DNA from: Opitutaceae bacterium
GTDB taxonomy: Bacteria; Verrucomicrobiota; Verrucomicrobiia; Opitutales; Opitutaceae
Direction of reading: 5' to 3'
DNA: 64,000 nt
NCBI GenBank assembly: GCA_027482185.1
Contig: JAIXWF010000021.1
Location: 24,765-88,764 of the forward strand
Of this stretch, positions 50,808-59,482 are shown one piece after another. Within the stretch, counting starts at the first letter, position 1. The number at the start of each line of letters is the position of its first letter. A program made the position numbers and the translations under genes. The notes beneath the pieces are model-generated. The model was not told where the DNA came from, made no database searches, and worked only from the letters and a program-made list of their open reading frames with translations.

Positions 50808-51730
50808 ACCGGCTCCTGCAATTTCTGCCGACTCCCGCCGGTCAACTGGTCGCAGTTGGGCTTTTGGCGGCACTCGCGGTCGCGGCGGTGGCGTGGCAAC
50901 GATCGCGCCGGGCCCCGCGGCTGCCGGCGGAGGGCCGGACGGTCGCGGCGCCGTTGCCGCGGACCTTCGAGCGGGCGATCAGCCGGTTTGAGCCGCCGGC
51001 TGCGCCGGTGACGGCGGAATCAATACCGGTGGCGGCGGTACCCGCGGCGCCGCGCGTGCTGCCGCTCGCCGTGGGCGGGAGTCGGGTGTTGGCAACGGGT
51101 TTATCCGTGCCGTATGGACGGCTAGTCGCCTGTGAAACCGTATTGGCGCTCGAATCCGGCCGTCCGGGTACGCCGGTGGTCGGAATTGTGACCGAGGACG
51201 TCTGGGCCGGCGGCGTGCGGGTGGTGCCGGCGGGGGCCGAGGTGCACGGCGTGGCGGCGGCGGACCCGGCGCGGGAGCGGGTGACCGCGGACGGGGCCTG
51301 GAGGATCGTGTGGCGGGAAGCGGGACGGGCGCGGGAAGTGCGGCTCACGGGCGTCGCGCTCGAACGCAGCGGCGGTGAGTTCGACGGTGCGGCCGGACTG
51401 CCTGGATACGTGGTCCGGCGGGACCAAGGGCGGGAGGCGCGGCTATTTGGTGCGACTTTTCTGGGGGCGGCGACCGCGGCCCTGGAGCAACGCCAGCCGG
51501 CTGGAGTGCTCGGTATCGGTGTCCCCGTGGCGACCGCGGAGAACGCGGCGCTCGCCGGTACGGGCGCCGTTCTAAGAGCGCATGCGGAGGATCTTCGTGC
51601 GGCGCTCGCGAAAGACGGCGCGTCGCTCCGCGTGCCGGCGGGACGGCCCTTCTACCTTTACGTCACCCAAGCAATCGACGGCGCCGTCCCGGCGGGCCGT
51701 CTCCCCGGCGCGATGCCGTCCCAGCCATGA
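50804..51730 (+). CDS. virB10: VirB10/TrbI-like T4SS core protein
   Basis: A 308-aa protein. A single membrane helix (LVAVGLLAALAVAAVAW, about 15-31) is followed by a Pro/Ala-rich linker that spans the periplasm. The C-terminal domain has VPYGRLVACETVLALES, VVGIVTEDVW and VVPAGAEVHGVAAADPARERV, the conserved beta-barrel motifs of VirB10/TrbI. The antenna loop is short. VirB10 joins inner and outer membranes in the secretion complex. ATGA overlaps at both ends keep it in the operon. Confidence 0.85.
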   Translation: MNRLLQFLPTPAGQLVAVGLLAALAVAAVAWQRSRRAPRLPAEGRTVAAPLPRTFERAISRFEPPAAPVTAESIPVAAVPAAPRVLPLAVGGSRVLATGLSVPYGRLVACETVLALESGRPGTPVVGIVTEDVWAGGVRVVPAGAEVHGVAAADPARERVTADGAWRIVWREAGRAREVRLTGVALERSGGEFDGAAGLPGYVVRRDQGREARLFGATFLGAATAALEQRQPAGVLGIGVPVATAENAALAGTGAVLRAHAEDLRAALAKDGASLRVPAGRPFYLYVTQAIDGAVPAGRLPGAMPSQP

Positions 51731-52479
51731 AATTCCTCTTCGTAACGTTGCTGTTGTTTGTCGCGGGCTGTGCTTCCAAGCCGGCGCCGGTGGTGATGCT
51801 GCCCCTCGCGGAAACCGTGCCGGTGGCCGCGGCGCGGATCGCGCCGGCCATCGGGCACTATACGCTCGGCGCCTACGTTGATCCGGACAACGACTTGGTC
51901 CGGCACGAGGCGCATGCGATCCAGCGGGTGGAGACGGAGGCCCGTTGGGACCTGCGGCCGGCGGTAGTTGAGCCGACTTCGGTCGGTGAGGCACTGCCGG
52001 AAGCGGCGGAGTCGGAGACGAACGCGAACGCGGGGGAGCCGGTGCCGGTTCCGGCCGTCGACGTGCCGGCAGTTTCGGCGGCGGAGCCGGTGGTTGTGGT
52101 TCCTAACCGGGCTTCGGCACCTGCTTCGGTGCGGGCGGTGGTGCCGACCTTGATCGTGCCGGCGCCCGCCAAAGTGTCCGCTCTCATGCCCAATGCGGAC
52201 GGGGTCGTCGATTTGGCCACGACCGCGGAGGAGGGAAACCCCTTTGTGGTGCGGGCTGGGGCGCTGCCGGCGCGGGAGTTTACGGTTGCAGTTGCCGGGG
52301 TCGTGCACGGGCCGGCGCCCTGTGCGCTCGTGAACGGGCGGTCCGTGGAGCCCGGCGACCGGGTGGAGGCCCTCTCGGTCGTGCAAGTGGAGACGGACGC
52401 CGTGCTTTTCAGTTGGGAAGGGCTGCTCGTGCGGCTCCCGGTGGCGGCCAAACCCGTGCGGGTGAAAGGAGCGCTTTGA
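51727..52479 (+). CDS. Lipoprotein with a GspB/PilP-like C-terminal domain
   Basis: A 250-aa protein with lipobox VAGC (Cys15). The middle (about 80-155) is Val/Pro/Ala-rich and probably extended. The end CALVNGRSVEPGDRVEALSVVQVETDAVLFSWEGLLVRLPV has the pattern of GspC/GspB/PilP C-terminal domains (VNG..V.PGD.V..L.V..V....V..). Those proteins connect the outer-membrane secretin to the inner-membrane assembly. It therefore stands at the join of the T4SS part and the pilus part of the operon. Sequence support is limited to the motif. Confidence 0.55.
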   Translation: MKFLFVTLLLFVAGCASKPAPVVMLPLAETVPVAAARIAPAIGHYTLGAYVDPDNDLVRHEAHAIQRVETEARWDLRPAVVEPTSVGEALPEAAESETNANAGEPVPVPAVDVPAVSAAEPVVVVPNRASAPASVRAVVPTLIVPAPAKVSALMPNADGVVDLATTAEEGNPFVVRAGALPAREFTVAVAGVVHGPAPCALVNGRSVEPGDRVEALSVVQVETDAVLFSWEGLLVRLPVAAKPVRVKGAL

Positions 52480-52481
52480 TC

Positions 52482-53675
52482 ATGGCGACGTTTTCAGCCG
52501 TGTTTGTGGATCGGGAAGGGCGGCGGCGGGAAGGCCGTTTTGTGGCCGGGGACGCCGCCGAGCTTCGGGCGAAGCTGACGCGGCAGGCGCGGCGGCCGGT
52601 CCGGATCACCGAAGCCGGACCTTCCGGTGCACTCGTGATTCCGGTGCGAGAGCTCGTGCCGCTCCTGCATCAATTGGAACTCCAGCTGCGGGCTGGAGTG
52701 ACGGCGGACGAGGCCTTTCGGCAATTGGCCGAGGATGCGCCGGAAGGGCCGGGCCGCAGCTGGCTTCTGGCCGTGCACCGCGAGGTCGCGCAGGGACAAC
52801 CGATCCATGCGGTGTGCCGGCGTTTCCCGCGGATTTTTCCGGCGCACTTGGCGGCGGTCATCGAGGCGGGGGAAATGGCTGCGCAGTTGCCGGAAGCCCT
52901 TCGCGGCCTGGCAGCACATTTTGCGGCCGGGGAAGAACTGCGGCGGACCGCGCGGCGGGCGCTCATCTATCCCGTGATCGTTCTCGCCGCGACGATTGGC
53001 TTGATCGGGTTTTTGCTGGCCGGGGTAGTTCCCAAGTTCGCGGAAATCTTCGCGGCCCTGCAGCTGCCCTTGCCGGCGCTCACGGTCTTCTTGATTCGGG
53101 CAAGTGAGGCGGTCCGGCAACATGGTGTTGCTTTGCTGGGAGCCGGGGCGGTCGGGTTGGTGCTCCTGCGTGTGGCCGTGCGGCGGCCGGGCGGCCGCTG
53201 GCTCGTTGATCGGGCGATTCTGCGGGTGCCGGTCGTGGGCGACATTGTCCGGCACCTCGCGACCGCTCGGTTCGCGGCGCATCTGCGGTTGCTGCACGAG
53301 GCGGGTATCCCGTTATTGGATGCGCTCGCGACCGGGGCGGTCTTGACGGGTCACCGGGTGCTGGAGCGACAACTCTTGGCGGCACGGGCGGCGGTGGGGC
53401 TCGGGAAACCGCTCTATGCTGCGTTGCCGAAGGGGCACGATTTTCCTGGGTTTTTGATGCCGGCCTTGAAGGCTGGGGAAACCGCGGGACAGCTGGGGGC
53501 CGCGCTGCGGCACGTGGAGGACTATGCGGCGGGCCGAGCGCGGGAACGCTTGGTCACGGCACTGGCGCTCCTGGAGCCGCTCCTCCTTGGGATCCTCACG
53601 GCGGTGGTCGGGGCCATCGCTCTGTCGTTCTTCCTGCCGCTCGTGTCGCTGCTGGGAGGGGTGAACGCACGATGA
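52482..53675 (+). CDS. GspF/PilC-family inner-membrane protein
   Basis: A 397-aa protein starting at the ATG at 52482 behind GAAAGGA. Two copies of the T2SF domain: first ELVPLLHQLELQLRAGVTADEAFRQLA..VIEAGEMAAQLPEAL, second FAAHLRLLHEAGIPLLDALATGAVL..MPALKAGETAGQLGAALRHVEDYA. Three hydrophobic segments lie at about 160-185, 210-225 and 375-392. GspF/PilC forms the inner-membrane platform that, with the GspE-type ATPase, polymerises pilins. The ATPase is encoded at 58232. R64-type plasmids have PilR at this step. Confidence 0.9.
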   Translation: MATFSAVFVDREGRRREGRFVAGDAAELRAKLTRQARRPVRITEAGPSGALVIPVRELVPLLHQLELQLRAGVTADEAFRQLAEDAPEGPGRSWLLAVHREVAQGQPIHAVCRRFPRIFPAHLAAVIEAGEMAAQLPEALRGLAAHFAAGEELRRTARRALIYPVIVLAATIGLIGFLLAGVVPKFAEIFAALQLPLPALTVFLIRASEAVRQHGVALLGAGAVGLVLLRVAVRRPGGRWLVDRAILRVPVVGDIVRHLATARFAAHLRLLHEAGIPLLDALATGAVLTGHRVLERQLLAARAAVGLGKPLYAALPKGHDFPGFLMPALKAGETAGQLGAALRHVEDYAAGRARERLVTALALLEPLLLGILTAVVGAIALSFFLPLVSLLGGVNAR

Positions 53676-54589
53676 ACCGCATCGTCCATCGCGGCGCGGC
53701 CGCGTTCTCCCTCCTCGAAGTGGTGCTGGTGCTCTTTGTACTCGCGATTCTCGCGGCTGCGCTGGTGCCGTCGGCCCGGGACATCCTGGAACGCAGCCAG
53801 CGGGAAGCGGAGCTCAAGTCGCTCGCGGAAATCGCGGACACAATTGTCCGTTCCTTCGACGCCACGGATTTGACCGGACTCAACGTCGCGGCCCTGCCCG
53901 GCACGGTGGGGGCCGCCGACAGTCCGACGGTGTTTTCGGTTTCCACGACGGCGGCGTACGGTACGACCGAGCCGGGTTCGTGGTTTGCGAAGGTGGCGAG
54001 ACTGCGCGGGATCGCCCCGGTGGTTGGCGTGGCTCCGACCGCAAGCCTGCAGCCGGAGCTGGCGAAGCTCGCGTTCAACGGACTCGGCAACCCGCGGCTC
54101 CTGTTCGCCGGTCCCGCCGAGGCGGGGCGGCAGCGCTTTCTGCTCGTGAGTCTCGTGGGCCGGGCGGAGCAATTTGTTCTGCCGTCGTACGTGACGGGTG
54201 CCGGGTGGTTCGATGCGATCTGGAACCATGACTGGGAGCACCGCGCGGCCGGTCTTCCGGCGACGTGGTTGACGGGTCTCACGCCGGCGCAGGCGGCCGC
54301 CTGGACCACCGGGCCGGGCGGCCTCACCCAGGTGCACCGGCTCTGCGTGCGGCGGATCGTGCTGCCGAAGTTCACGATCACGGTGAACAACAATCATCCG
54401 ACCGAACATGCGTTCGTGTCGTTCAACAACACGGCTGGCGCCTTCACGGCGGCGGCCAACAGCGGGGCGAGCGTTACGCCGGAGATCCTCGGCGGCCGGC
54501 TCGTCACCATCAATCGCGGCGCCATCGGGCCGGGCGTCGAGTCCCTGCGTTTCCACCTGCGGGAAAACGCAACCGTTACCGTCCAATGA
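53672..54589 (+). CDS. Pilin-like protein with large C-terminal domain
   Basis: A 305-aa protein. The type IV prepilin signature is AAA|FSLLEVVLVLFVLAILAAAL: Ala11 at -1 instead of the usual Gly, Phe at +1 and Glu at +5, followed by a hydrophobic helix. The domain after residue 100 is over 200 residues, larger than in standard pseudopilins, and ends with beta-rich repeats (TITVNNNHPTEHAFVSFNNTAGAFT). By size and place it could be a minor tip pilin, like PilV in IncI plasmids. The next gene, an Ig-repeat protein, overlaps its stop, so it is made together with it. Confidence 0.75.
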   Translation: MNRIVHRGAAAFSLLEVVLVLFVLAILAAALVPSARDILERSQREAELKSLAEIADTIVRSFDATDLTGLNVAALPGTVGAADSPTVFSVSTTAAYGTTEPGSWFAKVARLRGIAPVVGVAPTASLQPELAKLAFNGLGNPRLLFAGPAEAGRQRFLLVSLVGRAEQFVLPSYVTGAGWFDAIWNHDWEHRAAGLPATWLTGLTPAQAAAWTTGPGGLTQVHRLCVRRIVLPKFTITVNNNHPTEHAFVSFNNTAGAFTAAANSGASVTPEILGGRLVTINRGAIGPGVESLRFHLRENATVTVQ

Positions 54590-56844
54590 AATACGCCCTG
54601 TTCCTGTTCATTCTCGCGGGTGCCTTGCGCACCTGTGTTTCCGCCGCCGTGCCGCTCGGCACCGTGCGGTCCGTCGGTTCCGCCCACCACACGACGGACG
54701 ACGGCATCCAGTCGTGGAATTCCGTGTCGCTCGTGAGTCCCTCCGGGGCCCGCTATGCGGACGAAACCTATGACGGTCCGGATCGACCGGATGGCAGTGT
54801 GAGCTTGCCGGTTGTGCTCGATCAGCCGGGCGTGTGGCAGCTCTGGCTGAACAGCGGGTATTCCGCGCCGCAGGCGGGCAGTTCGGAGCAGCGCGTGGTC
54901 GAATACCTCGACGTGCAGCCGGCGGCGCCGGCGAATGCGGCGCCGACGGTCGCGTGGTCGTCGGCCCCGGCCGCGGTGGCGGCGGGGCAGGGGTATGCGG
55001 TGTCGGCCGAGGGGCGGGACGCCGACGGCAACCTGATGCAGGTGCATGTTTGGAAAGACGGGATGCCGTTCGCCTTTGGCGGCGGCGGCGACGGCTACGC
55101 CGCGGGGGCGGGCAATGCGGTGTCCGACCCGGGGCCGCGAACCGTCGTGTTCACGGCGCAGGCGACGGACGCGGCCGGCGCCGTATCGGAAATTATCGTA
55201 CATACGGTAGCGGTGGCGGCTCCGGAGGCGGTCAATCGGGCCCCGGACATTGCGTGGTCGTCGGGTCCGGTGGCAGCGGATGACTCGGAAACCTACGTGG
55301 TTTCGGCCGAAGGCCGCGATTCCGACGGCAACCTTGCCCAGGTGAACATCTGGAAGGACGGGGTTCCGTTTGCCTTTGGCGGAGGAGGCGACGGTTCGTC
55401 GGCGGGGACCGGCAATGCGACGGCGGATGCGGGTCCGCGGACCGTCGTGTTCACGGCGCAAGCGGTCGATGCTGCCGGGGCGGTTTCCGCGGTGATCAGC
55501 CGAACGGTCGTGATTCGGGCGCGCGTGGCCGTGAACCGGGCGCCGGTGATTCGGTGGCAGAATTTGGTCGGGTCGGTGGCGGCACTCGAGGCGTATGCCA
55601 TTGCGGCGGTGGCGGAAGACGCCGACGGCAATCTGGCGCAGGTGCAGATCTGGAAGGACGGCTCGCCGTTTGCCGCGGGGGGCGGCGCAGGAACGGCGGG
55701 CGGGTGGGCGACGGACGGTGGCCCGCGGACAGTGACCTATACGGCGCAGGCGACGGATATGGATGGCGCAACCTCCGATCTCATTGGCCAAACCGTGGCC
55801 GTCGCGGGTCCGAGCAACGCCAACCCGACGGTTGTCTGGTCTATTGCACCGGCAACTGCGGAGAGCGGACGCAGCTACACGGTTGCGGTGCGAGGCGCCG
55901 ATGCCGATGGCAACCTCGCCTCGGTGACCCTCTTGAAGCAAGGCACCGTAGTCGCTTCCGGTGGTGCGGATGCGATGTGGGAAAGCGCGGATGCAGGTCC
56001 GACGACGGTCGTCTTCTCGGCCTATGCGACGGACGCGATGGGGTTGCGGTCGGAAACGATCACGCACTCCGTGGCGGTCGCGGCGGCGGCGACCGGATTT
56101 ACCTTGGTCACGGTGGCCGGTCCGGGCGGTACGGTGTCGCCGGGGGGAGTCTATTCGGCTGGCAGTCAGGTTCCGGTGACCGCGGTCGCCGCTGTAGGCT
56201 ATGAGTTCGAGTCATGGCTGGGTGATGCGGCCGGCTCCGATCCGGTCGTCACCGTTACCATGGATCGGAGTCGGACGGTGCGCGCGTTCTTTGTGCCGCG
56301 GTCGTATGACTTGGTGACGGTAGCGACCGCGGGTGGGGCGGTGACGCCGGGCGGCAGCTATCCCCATGGCACGGTAGTTACCGTGACCGCGGAACCTTCG
56401 GCCCGGTTTCGGTTTGGAGGGTGGGGCGGCGACGCTTCCGGTGGCGCTCGGACGGTGGCGGTCGTGATGGACGGACCGAGGACCGTGCAGGCGCGGTTTG
56501 AACCGAAGGCGGCGCAGACGATTGTGTTTCCGGATCCGAACGGCAGTTCCAGCGGCACGCCGTGGACACTGGGCGCAACCGCGTCGTCCGGTCTGCCGGT
56601 TTCGTATCGGATTGTGGCCGGAGACGGAGCGGTGGACGGCGGACGCCTGCAGTGGGCCGGGGTAGGTACGGTCACCGTCGAGGCCCGGCAGGACGGCGAT
56701 GAATACTTTTTGCCGGCCGATCCGGTGGCGCGCACGATGCAGGCAACGGCCGCCGCGGTGGTCCGCTATCAGGCCACCTCGCGGACCGTGCTCCTGGGGG
56801 AATCGGTGCGGGGCCTCGCGCCCTTCGTTTTGGAAACCCGCTGA
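54586..56844 (+). CDS. Secreted Ig-like repeat adhesin with InlB-type repeats
   Basis: A 752-aa protein with a signal peptide ending CVSAA (about residue 21). Four Ig/cadherin-like repeats of about 95 residues lie between 120 and 505, each with GRDADGNL.QV..WKDG.PFAFGGGGDG and GPRTVVFTAQATDAAGAVS. Then come two divergent InlB B-repeat (Flg_new_2) domains with GGTVSPGGVYSAGSQVPVTA and GGAVTPGGSYPHGTVVTVTA, and an MBG-like beta domain to about 720. No membrane anchor or sorting signal is seen, so it must be held by a partner such as the pilin-like protein encoded just before. It is probably the adhesive tip of the pilus made by this operon. Confidence 0.8.
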   Translation: MKYALFLFILAGALRTCVSAAVPLGTVRSVGSAHHTTDDGIQSWNSVSLVSPSGARYADETYDGPDRPDGSVSLPVVLDQPGVWQLWLNSGYSAPQAGSSEQRVVEYLDVQPAAPANAAPTVAWSSAPAAVAAGQGYAVSAEGRDADGNLMQVHVWKDGMPFAFGGGGDGYAAGAGNAVSDPGPRTVVFTAQATDAAGAVSEIIVHTVAVAAPEAVNRAPDIAWSSGPVAADDSETYVVSAEGRDSDGNLAQVNIWKDGVPFAFGGGGDGSSAGTGNATADAGPRTVVFTAQAVDAAGAVSAVISRTVVIRARVAVNRAPVIRWQNLVGSVAALEAYAIAAVAEDADGNLAQVQIWKDGSPFAAGGGAGTAGGWATDGGPRTVTYTAQATDMDGATSDLIGQTVAVAGPSNANPTVVWSIAPATAESGRSYTVAVRGADADGNLASVTLLKQGTVVASGGADAMWESADAGPTTVVFSAYATDAMGLRSETITHSVAVAAAATGFTLVTVAGPGGTVSPGGVYSAGSQVPVTAVAAVGYEFESWLGDAAGSDPVVTVTMDRSRTVRAFFVPRSYDLVTVATAGGAVTPGGSYPHGTVVTVTAEPSARFRFGGWGGDASGGARTVAVVMDGPRTVQARFEPKAAQTIVFPDPNGSSSGTPWTLGATASSGLPVSYRIVAGDGAVDGGRLQWAGVGTVTVEARQDGDEYFLPADPVARTMQATAAAVVRYQATSRTVLLGESVRGLAPFVLETR
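54940..56097 (+). repeat. Four tandem repeats of about 290 bases encoding Ig-like domains
   Basis: Units start near 54940, 55238, 55537 and 55815. Units 1 and 2 are most alike, with long shared stretches around the codons for RTVVFTAQA and PFAFGGGGDG; units 3 and 4 have diverged and are shorter. Such tandem repeats allow gain or loss of domains by recombination. Confidence 0.75.
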
Positions 56845-56855
56845 TCCTCTAGACC

Positions 56856-58232
56856 ATGAAACTGCTTTTTCTGACGGTGGTGATGGTCGCGGCGGCCATA
56901 CTGCGCGCGGCTCCCGATCTGGAGCAACCGGTCGGTCGGCTGCGCTTCGAGGCGGCGCCGCTGGTCGCCGCCCTGCGGTCGCTCGGCCGGGCGACGGGGA
57001 CGACAGTCCTCGCAGAGCCGGAGGTCGCCGGGGAAGTCACGGTGGAGATCCGGGCGGGTACGCTCCACGGCGCTTTGTCGGCCATGGTGCATCCGCTCGG
57101 GTACTACTTCGAGTCTGAGGGGGAAACGGTCGTGGTGCGGAAACGGAAGACCGCTCTGTACGTGGTCGACTATCCGCAGTTGGCGCGATCCGGTTCCGGC
57201 AGCGCTTCGATCACGCTCGGCGGCGGCGGTGGCGGCGCGGTGGCCGGTCCGACCGGCACTGCGACCGCGACCTCGGCCGGTGCCGACGCGACGCAGGTTT
57301 CGGTTTCGCAGGAGAACCCGAATACCTTTTGGACGGGGCTCGAGGCCGAACTGCGGGCGATGCTGAAGGAGGGCGATGCCTTGGTCCTCAACCGCTTCAG
57401 CGGAGTGGCGCAGGTAACGGCGGCGCGGGCGCGGCACGAGATGATCCGGGAATTCATCGGGCTCGTTAATCGGCGGATCTGCCGGCAGGTGGAAATCGAG
57501 GCGAAGCTCGTCGAAGTCTCGCTGCGGGACGAACGGAAGCTCGGAATCGACTGGGAATTGGCGGCGACGGCGGTCGGCGGTGTCAGGCTGGCCGGATCCG
57601 CGCCGCTGGAGGTTGCCGGGATCGGCGGTGCGCTCTTGGCGGCGGATACCTTCGGGGCGAACGTCGGATTTGGCCGCACGACGGCCGTCATCCAGGCGCT
57701 GCAGCAGCAGGGCGAGGTGAATACGGTCGCTCAGCCGCGGCTGCGGGCGCTCAACAACCAGACCGCTTTCATCAAAGTCGGCGAAGACCGGCCGTTCTTC
57801 CGGTTGCAGCAGGCGACGACGTTCCAGCAGCCGGGAGCGACGGCCCCGTTCAACCAGACGCAGGAGACCTTCGCGGTTTCGACGATCACGATCGGGACCA
57901 TTCTCGCGGTGACGCCGCAGATCGACGACGAGGGCGTGATCACGCTCGATGTCCTGCCGGCCATCACCCGGCTGCAGGCGGTCGTATCCAGTCCGGACGG
58001 ACGGCAGACCGCGCCCGTCACCGAGGTGAAGCAGGCCTCGACCATCGTGCGGCTCCGCGACGGCGAAACCGCCGTCATCGGCGGCTTGATTGCCGAGGAC
58101 CGGGGCGAGGGCACGCGATCCGTGCCGATTCTGGGGGCTGTGCCCGGCATCGGGCGGGTCTTCCGGGCGCGTTCGGCGCTCCGGCACCGCACGGAACTCG
58201 TGATCTTCCTCACGCCGAGGCTCGTCCGCTGA
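56856..58232 (+). CDS. Secretin (GspD/PilQ/PilN type)
   Basis: A 458-aa protein with a signal peptide ending LRAAP. An STN-like N-domain (about 25-105: LRFEAAPLVAALRSLGRATGTTVLAEPEVAGEVTVEI) is followed by a Gly-rich linker (about 110-130). An N1/NolW-like domain precedes the secretin domain: VEIEAKLVEVSLRDERKLGIDWEL, VNTVAQPRLRALNNQTAFIKVGE, VTPQIDDEGVITLDVLPAITR and RDGETAVIGGLI. It forms the outer-membrane ring for the pilus. No pilotin is obvious except the lipoprotein at 51727. A secretin beside VirB7/9/10-like core genes implies two outer-membrane channels in one operon. Confidence 0.9.
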   Translation: MKLLFLTVVMVAAAILRAAPDLEQPVGRLRFEAAPLVAALRSLGRATGTTVLAEPEVAGEVTVEIRAGTLHGALSAMVHPLGYYFESEGETVVVRKRKTALYVVDYPQLARSGSGSASITLGGGGGGAVAGPTGTATATSAGADATQVSVSQENPNTFWTGLEAELRAMLKEGDALVLNRFSGVAQVTAARARHEMIREFIGLVNRRICRQVEIEAKLVEVSLRDERKLGIDWELAATAVGGVRLAGSAPLEVAGIGGALLAADTFGANVGFGRTTAVIQALQQQGEVNTVAQPRLRALNNQTAFIKVGEDRPFFRLQQATTFQQPGATAPFNQTQETFAVSTITIGTILAVTPQIDDEGVITLDVLPAITRLQAVVSSPDGRQTAPVTEVKQASTIVRLRDGETAVIGGLIAEDRGEGTRSVPILGAVPGIGRVFRARSALRHRTELVIFLTPRLVR

Positions 58233-59428
58233 TGCGCGAATTGTGGCAGAGTCTGGCCCGGCGCCCGGCGCCGGAGGTGGCTGCGCCCGGAGGCGGCGAG
58301 GCGATGCGTGCCTTGGAGGCGATCCTGCGGGCGGCGGCGGCCCAAGGCGCGAGCGACGTGCACCTGGAGCCGAAGGAGAACGGACTCGTGGTTCGCTTCC
58401 GCCTGGACGGCGAAATGCGCGAGCATGCCGTCGTGCCAGGTCACCTCCGGGAAGCGCTCCTTTCCCGGGGCAAGATTTTCGGCGGGATGGACATCACCGA
58501 GCGGCGTCTGCCGCAGGACGGCCGCGCAGTGCTGCGGGAGGGCGGCCGGCGATTCCATCTGCGGCTGAGCACCTTGCCGACCGTGCATGGCGAAAGTCTC
58601 GTGGTCCGGCTTCTGGACCAGACGATGCCGGCCAGCTCGTTCGAGGAGTTGGGACTGGGCGCGGAACAGACAGCGGCGATCCAAGCGGCTCTCACCGGTC
58701 CCGCTGGGCTCATCTTGCTCACGGGACCGACGGGCTCGGGCAAGACGACCACATTGCACGCGGCGCTGCATGCCTTGGATCACCGGGGCCGTGTGATCCA
58801 TACGTTGGAGGATCCCGTCGAGTATGAATTCGCGGGGATTCGGCAGACGGAAATCCGCGAGAAAATCGGCCTCACCTTCGCGGCGTCGCTGCGCGCCCTC
58901 TTGCGGCAAAACCCGGACGTGATGCTGGTGGGCGAGACGCGCGACGCGGAAACGGCGCAGCTCGCGATCCGGGGCGCCCTCACGGGGCATCTCGTGCTTT
59001 CGACGTTGCATACGAACGACGCCTTGGCCGCGGTGCCGCGGCTCCGCGATCTGGGCGTGGAGAGTTTCCTCGTGGCGGCGTCGCTCCGGCTGGTAGCGGC
59101 GCAGCGGCTGGTGCGGCGGCTCTGTCCGTCGTGCCGGAAGGAACATCCGGATCGGATTCGGCTGCAGGAGCGCCATCGGTTGCCCGGGGCGGAGTTTATG
59201 GCGGCCGTGGGCTGCAGTGTGTGCCACGGCCGTGGATTTCGGGGCCGGATTGCGATCCATGAAGTCGTCCCGGCGGCGAAGTTCATCCCGTTGATAGCCG
59301 CCGATGCGCCGCTTGCGGAGCTGCAGGCGCTGCGGGAGCGCGAGGGGTATCCGACTTTGTGGGCGAGCGGGCTCCGCGCGGCGGCGGGCGGGCTCACCAC
59401 GATCGAGGAAATCGCCCGCGTCCTCTGA
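58232..59428 (+). CDS. gspE: GspE/PilB-type assembly ATPase
   Basis: A 398-aa protein. The N2E part is GASDVHLEPKENGLVVRFRLDGEM (near 45). Walker A LLTGPTGSGKTTTLHAAL is near residue 165, Asp box LEDPVEYEFAGIRQTEI, Walker B VMLVGETRDAETAQLA near 230, and His box GHLVLSTLHTNDALAAVPRL. A C4 zinc module CPSC...CSVCHGRGFRGR is near 297-330. These are the marks of GspE/PilB ATPases; VirB11 lacks the zinc module. The long N1E domain is missing. The ATPase would power polymerisation of the pilin of 59483. Whether it also serves the T4SS as VirB11 is open. Confidence 0.93.
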   Translation: MRELWQSLARRPAPEVAAPGGGEAMRALEAILRAAAAQGASDVHLEPKENGLVVRFRLDGEMREHAVVPGHLREALLSRGKIFGGMDITERRLPQDGRAVLREGGRRFHLRLSTLPTVHGESLVVRLLDQTMPASSFEELGLGAEQTAAIQAALTGPAGLILLTGPTGSGKTTTLHAALHALDHRGRVIHTLEDPVEYEFAGIRQTEIREKIGLTFAASLRALLRQNPDVMLVGETRDAETAQLAIRGALTGHLVLSTLHTNDALAAVPRLRDLGVESFLVAASLRLVAAQRLVRRLCPSCRKEHPDRIRLQERHRLPGAEFMAAVGCSVCHGRGFRGRIAIHEVVPAAKFIPLIAADAPLAELQALREREGYPTLWASGLRAAAGGLTTIEEIARVL

Positions 59429-59482
59429 AACCTTTTCCGGGCCATGCGGCTGCGGCCCTCAACCCAAAATGCTGAGAACAAA

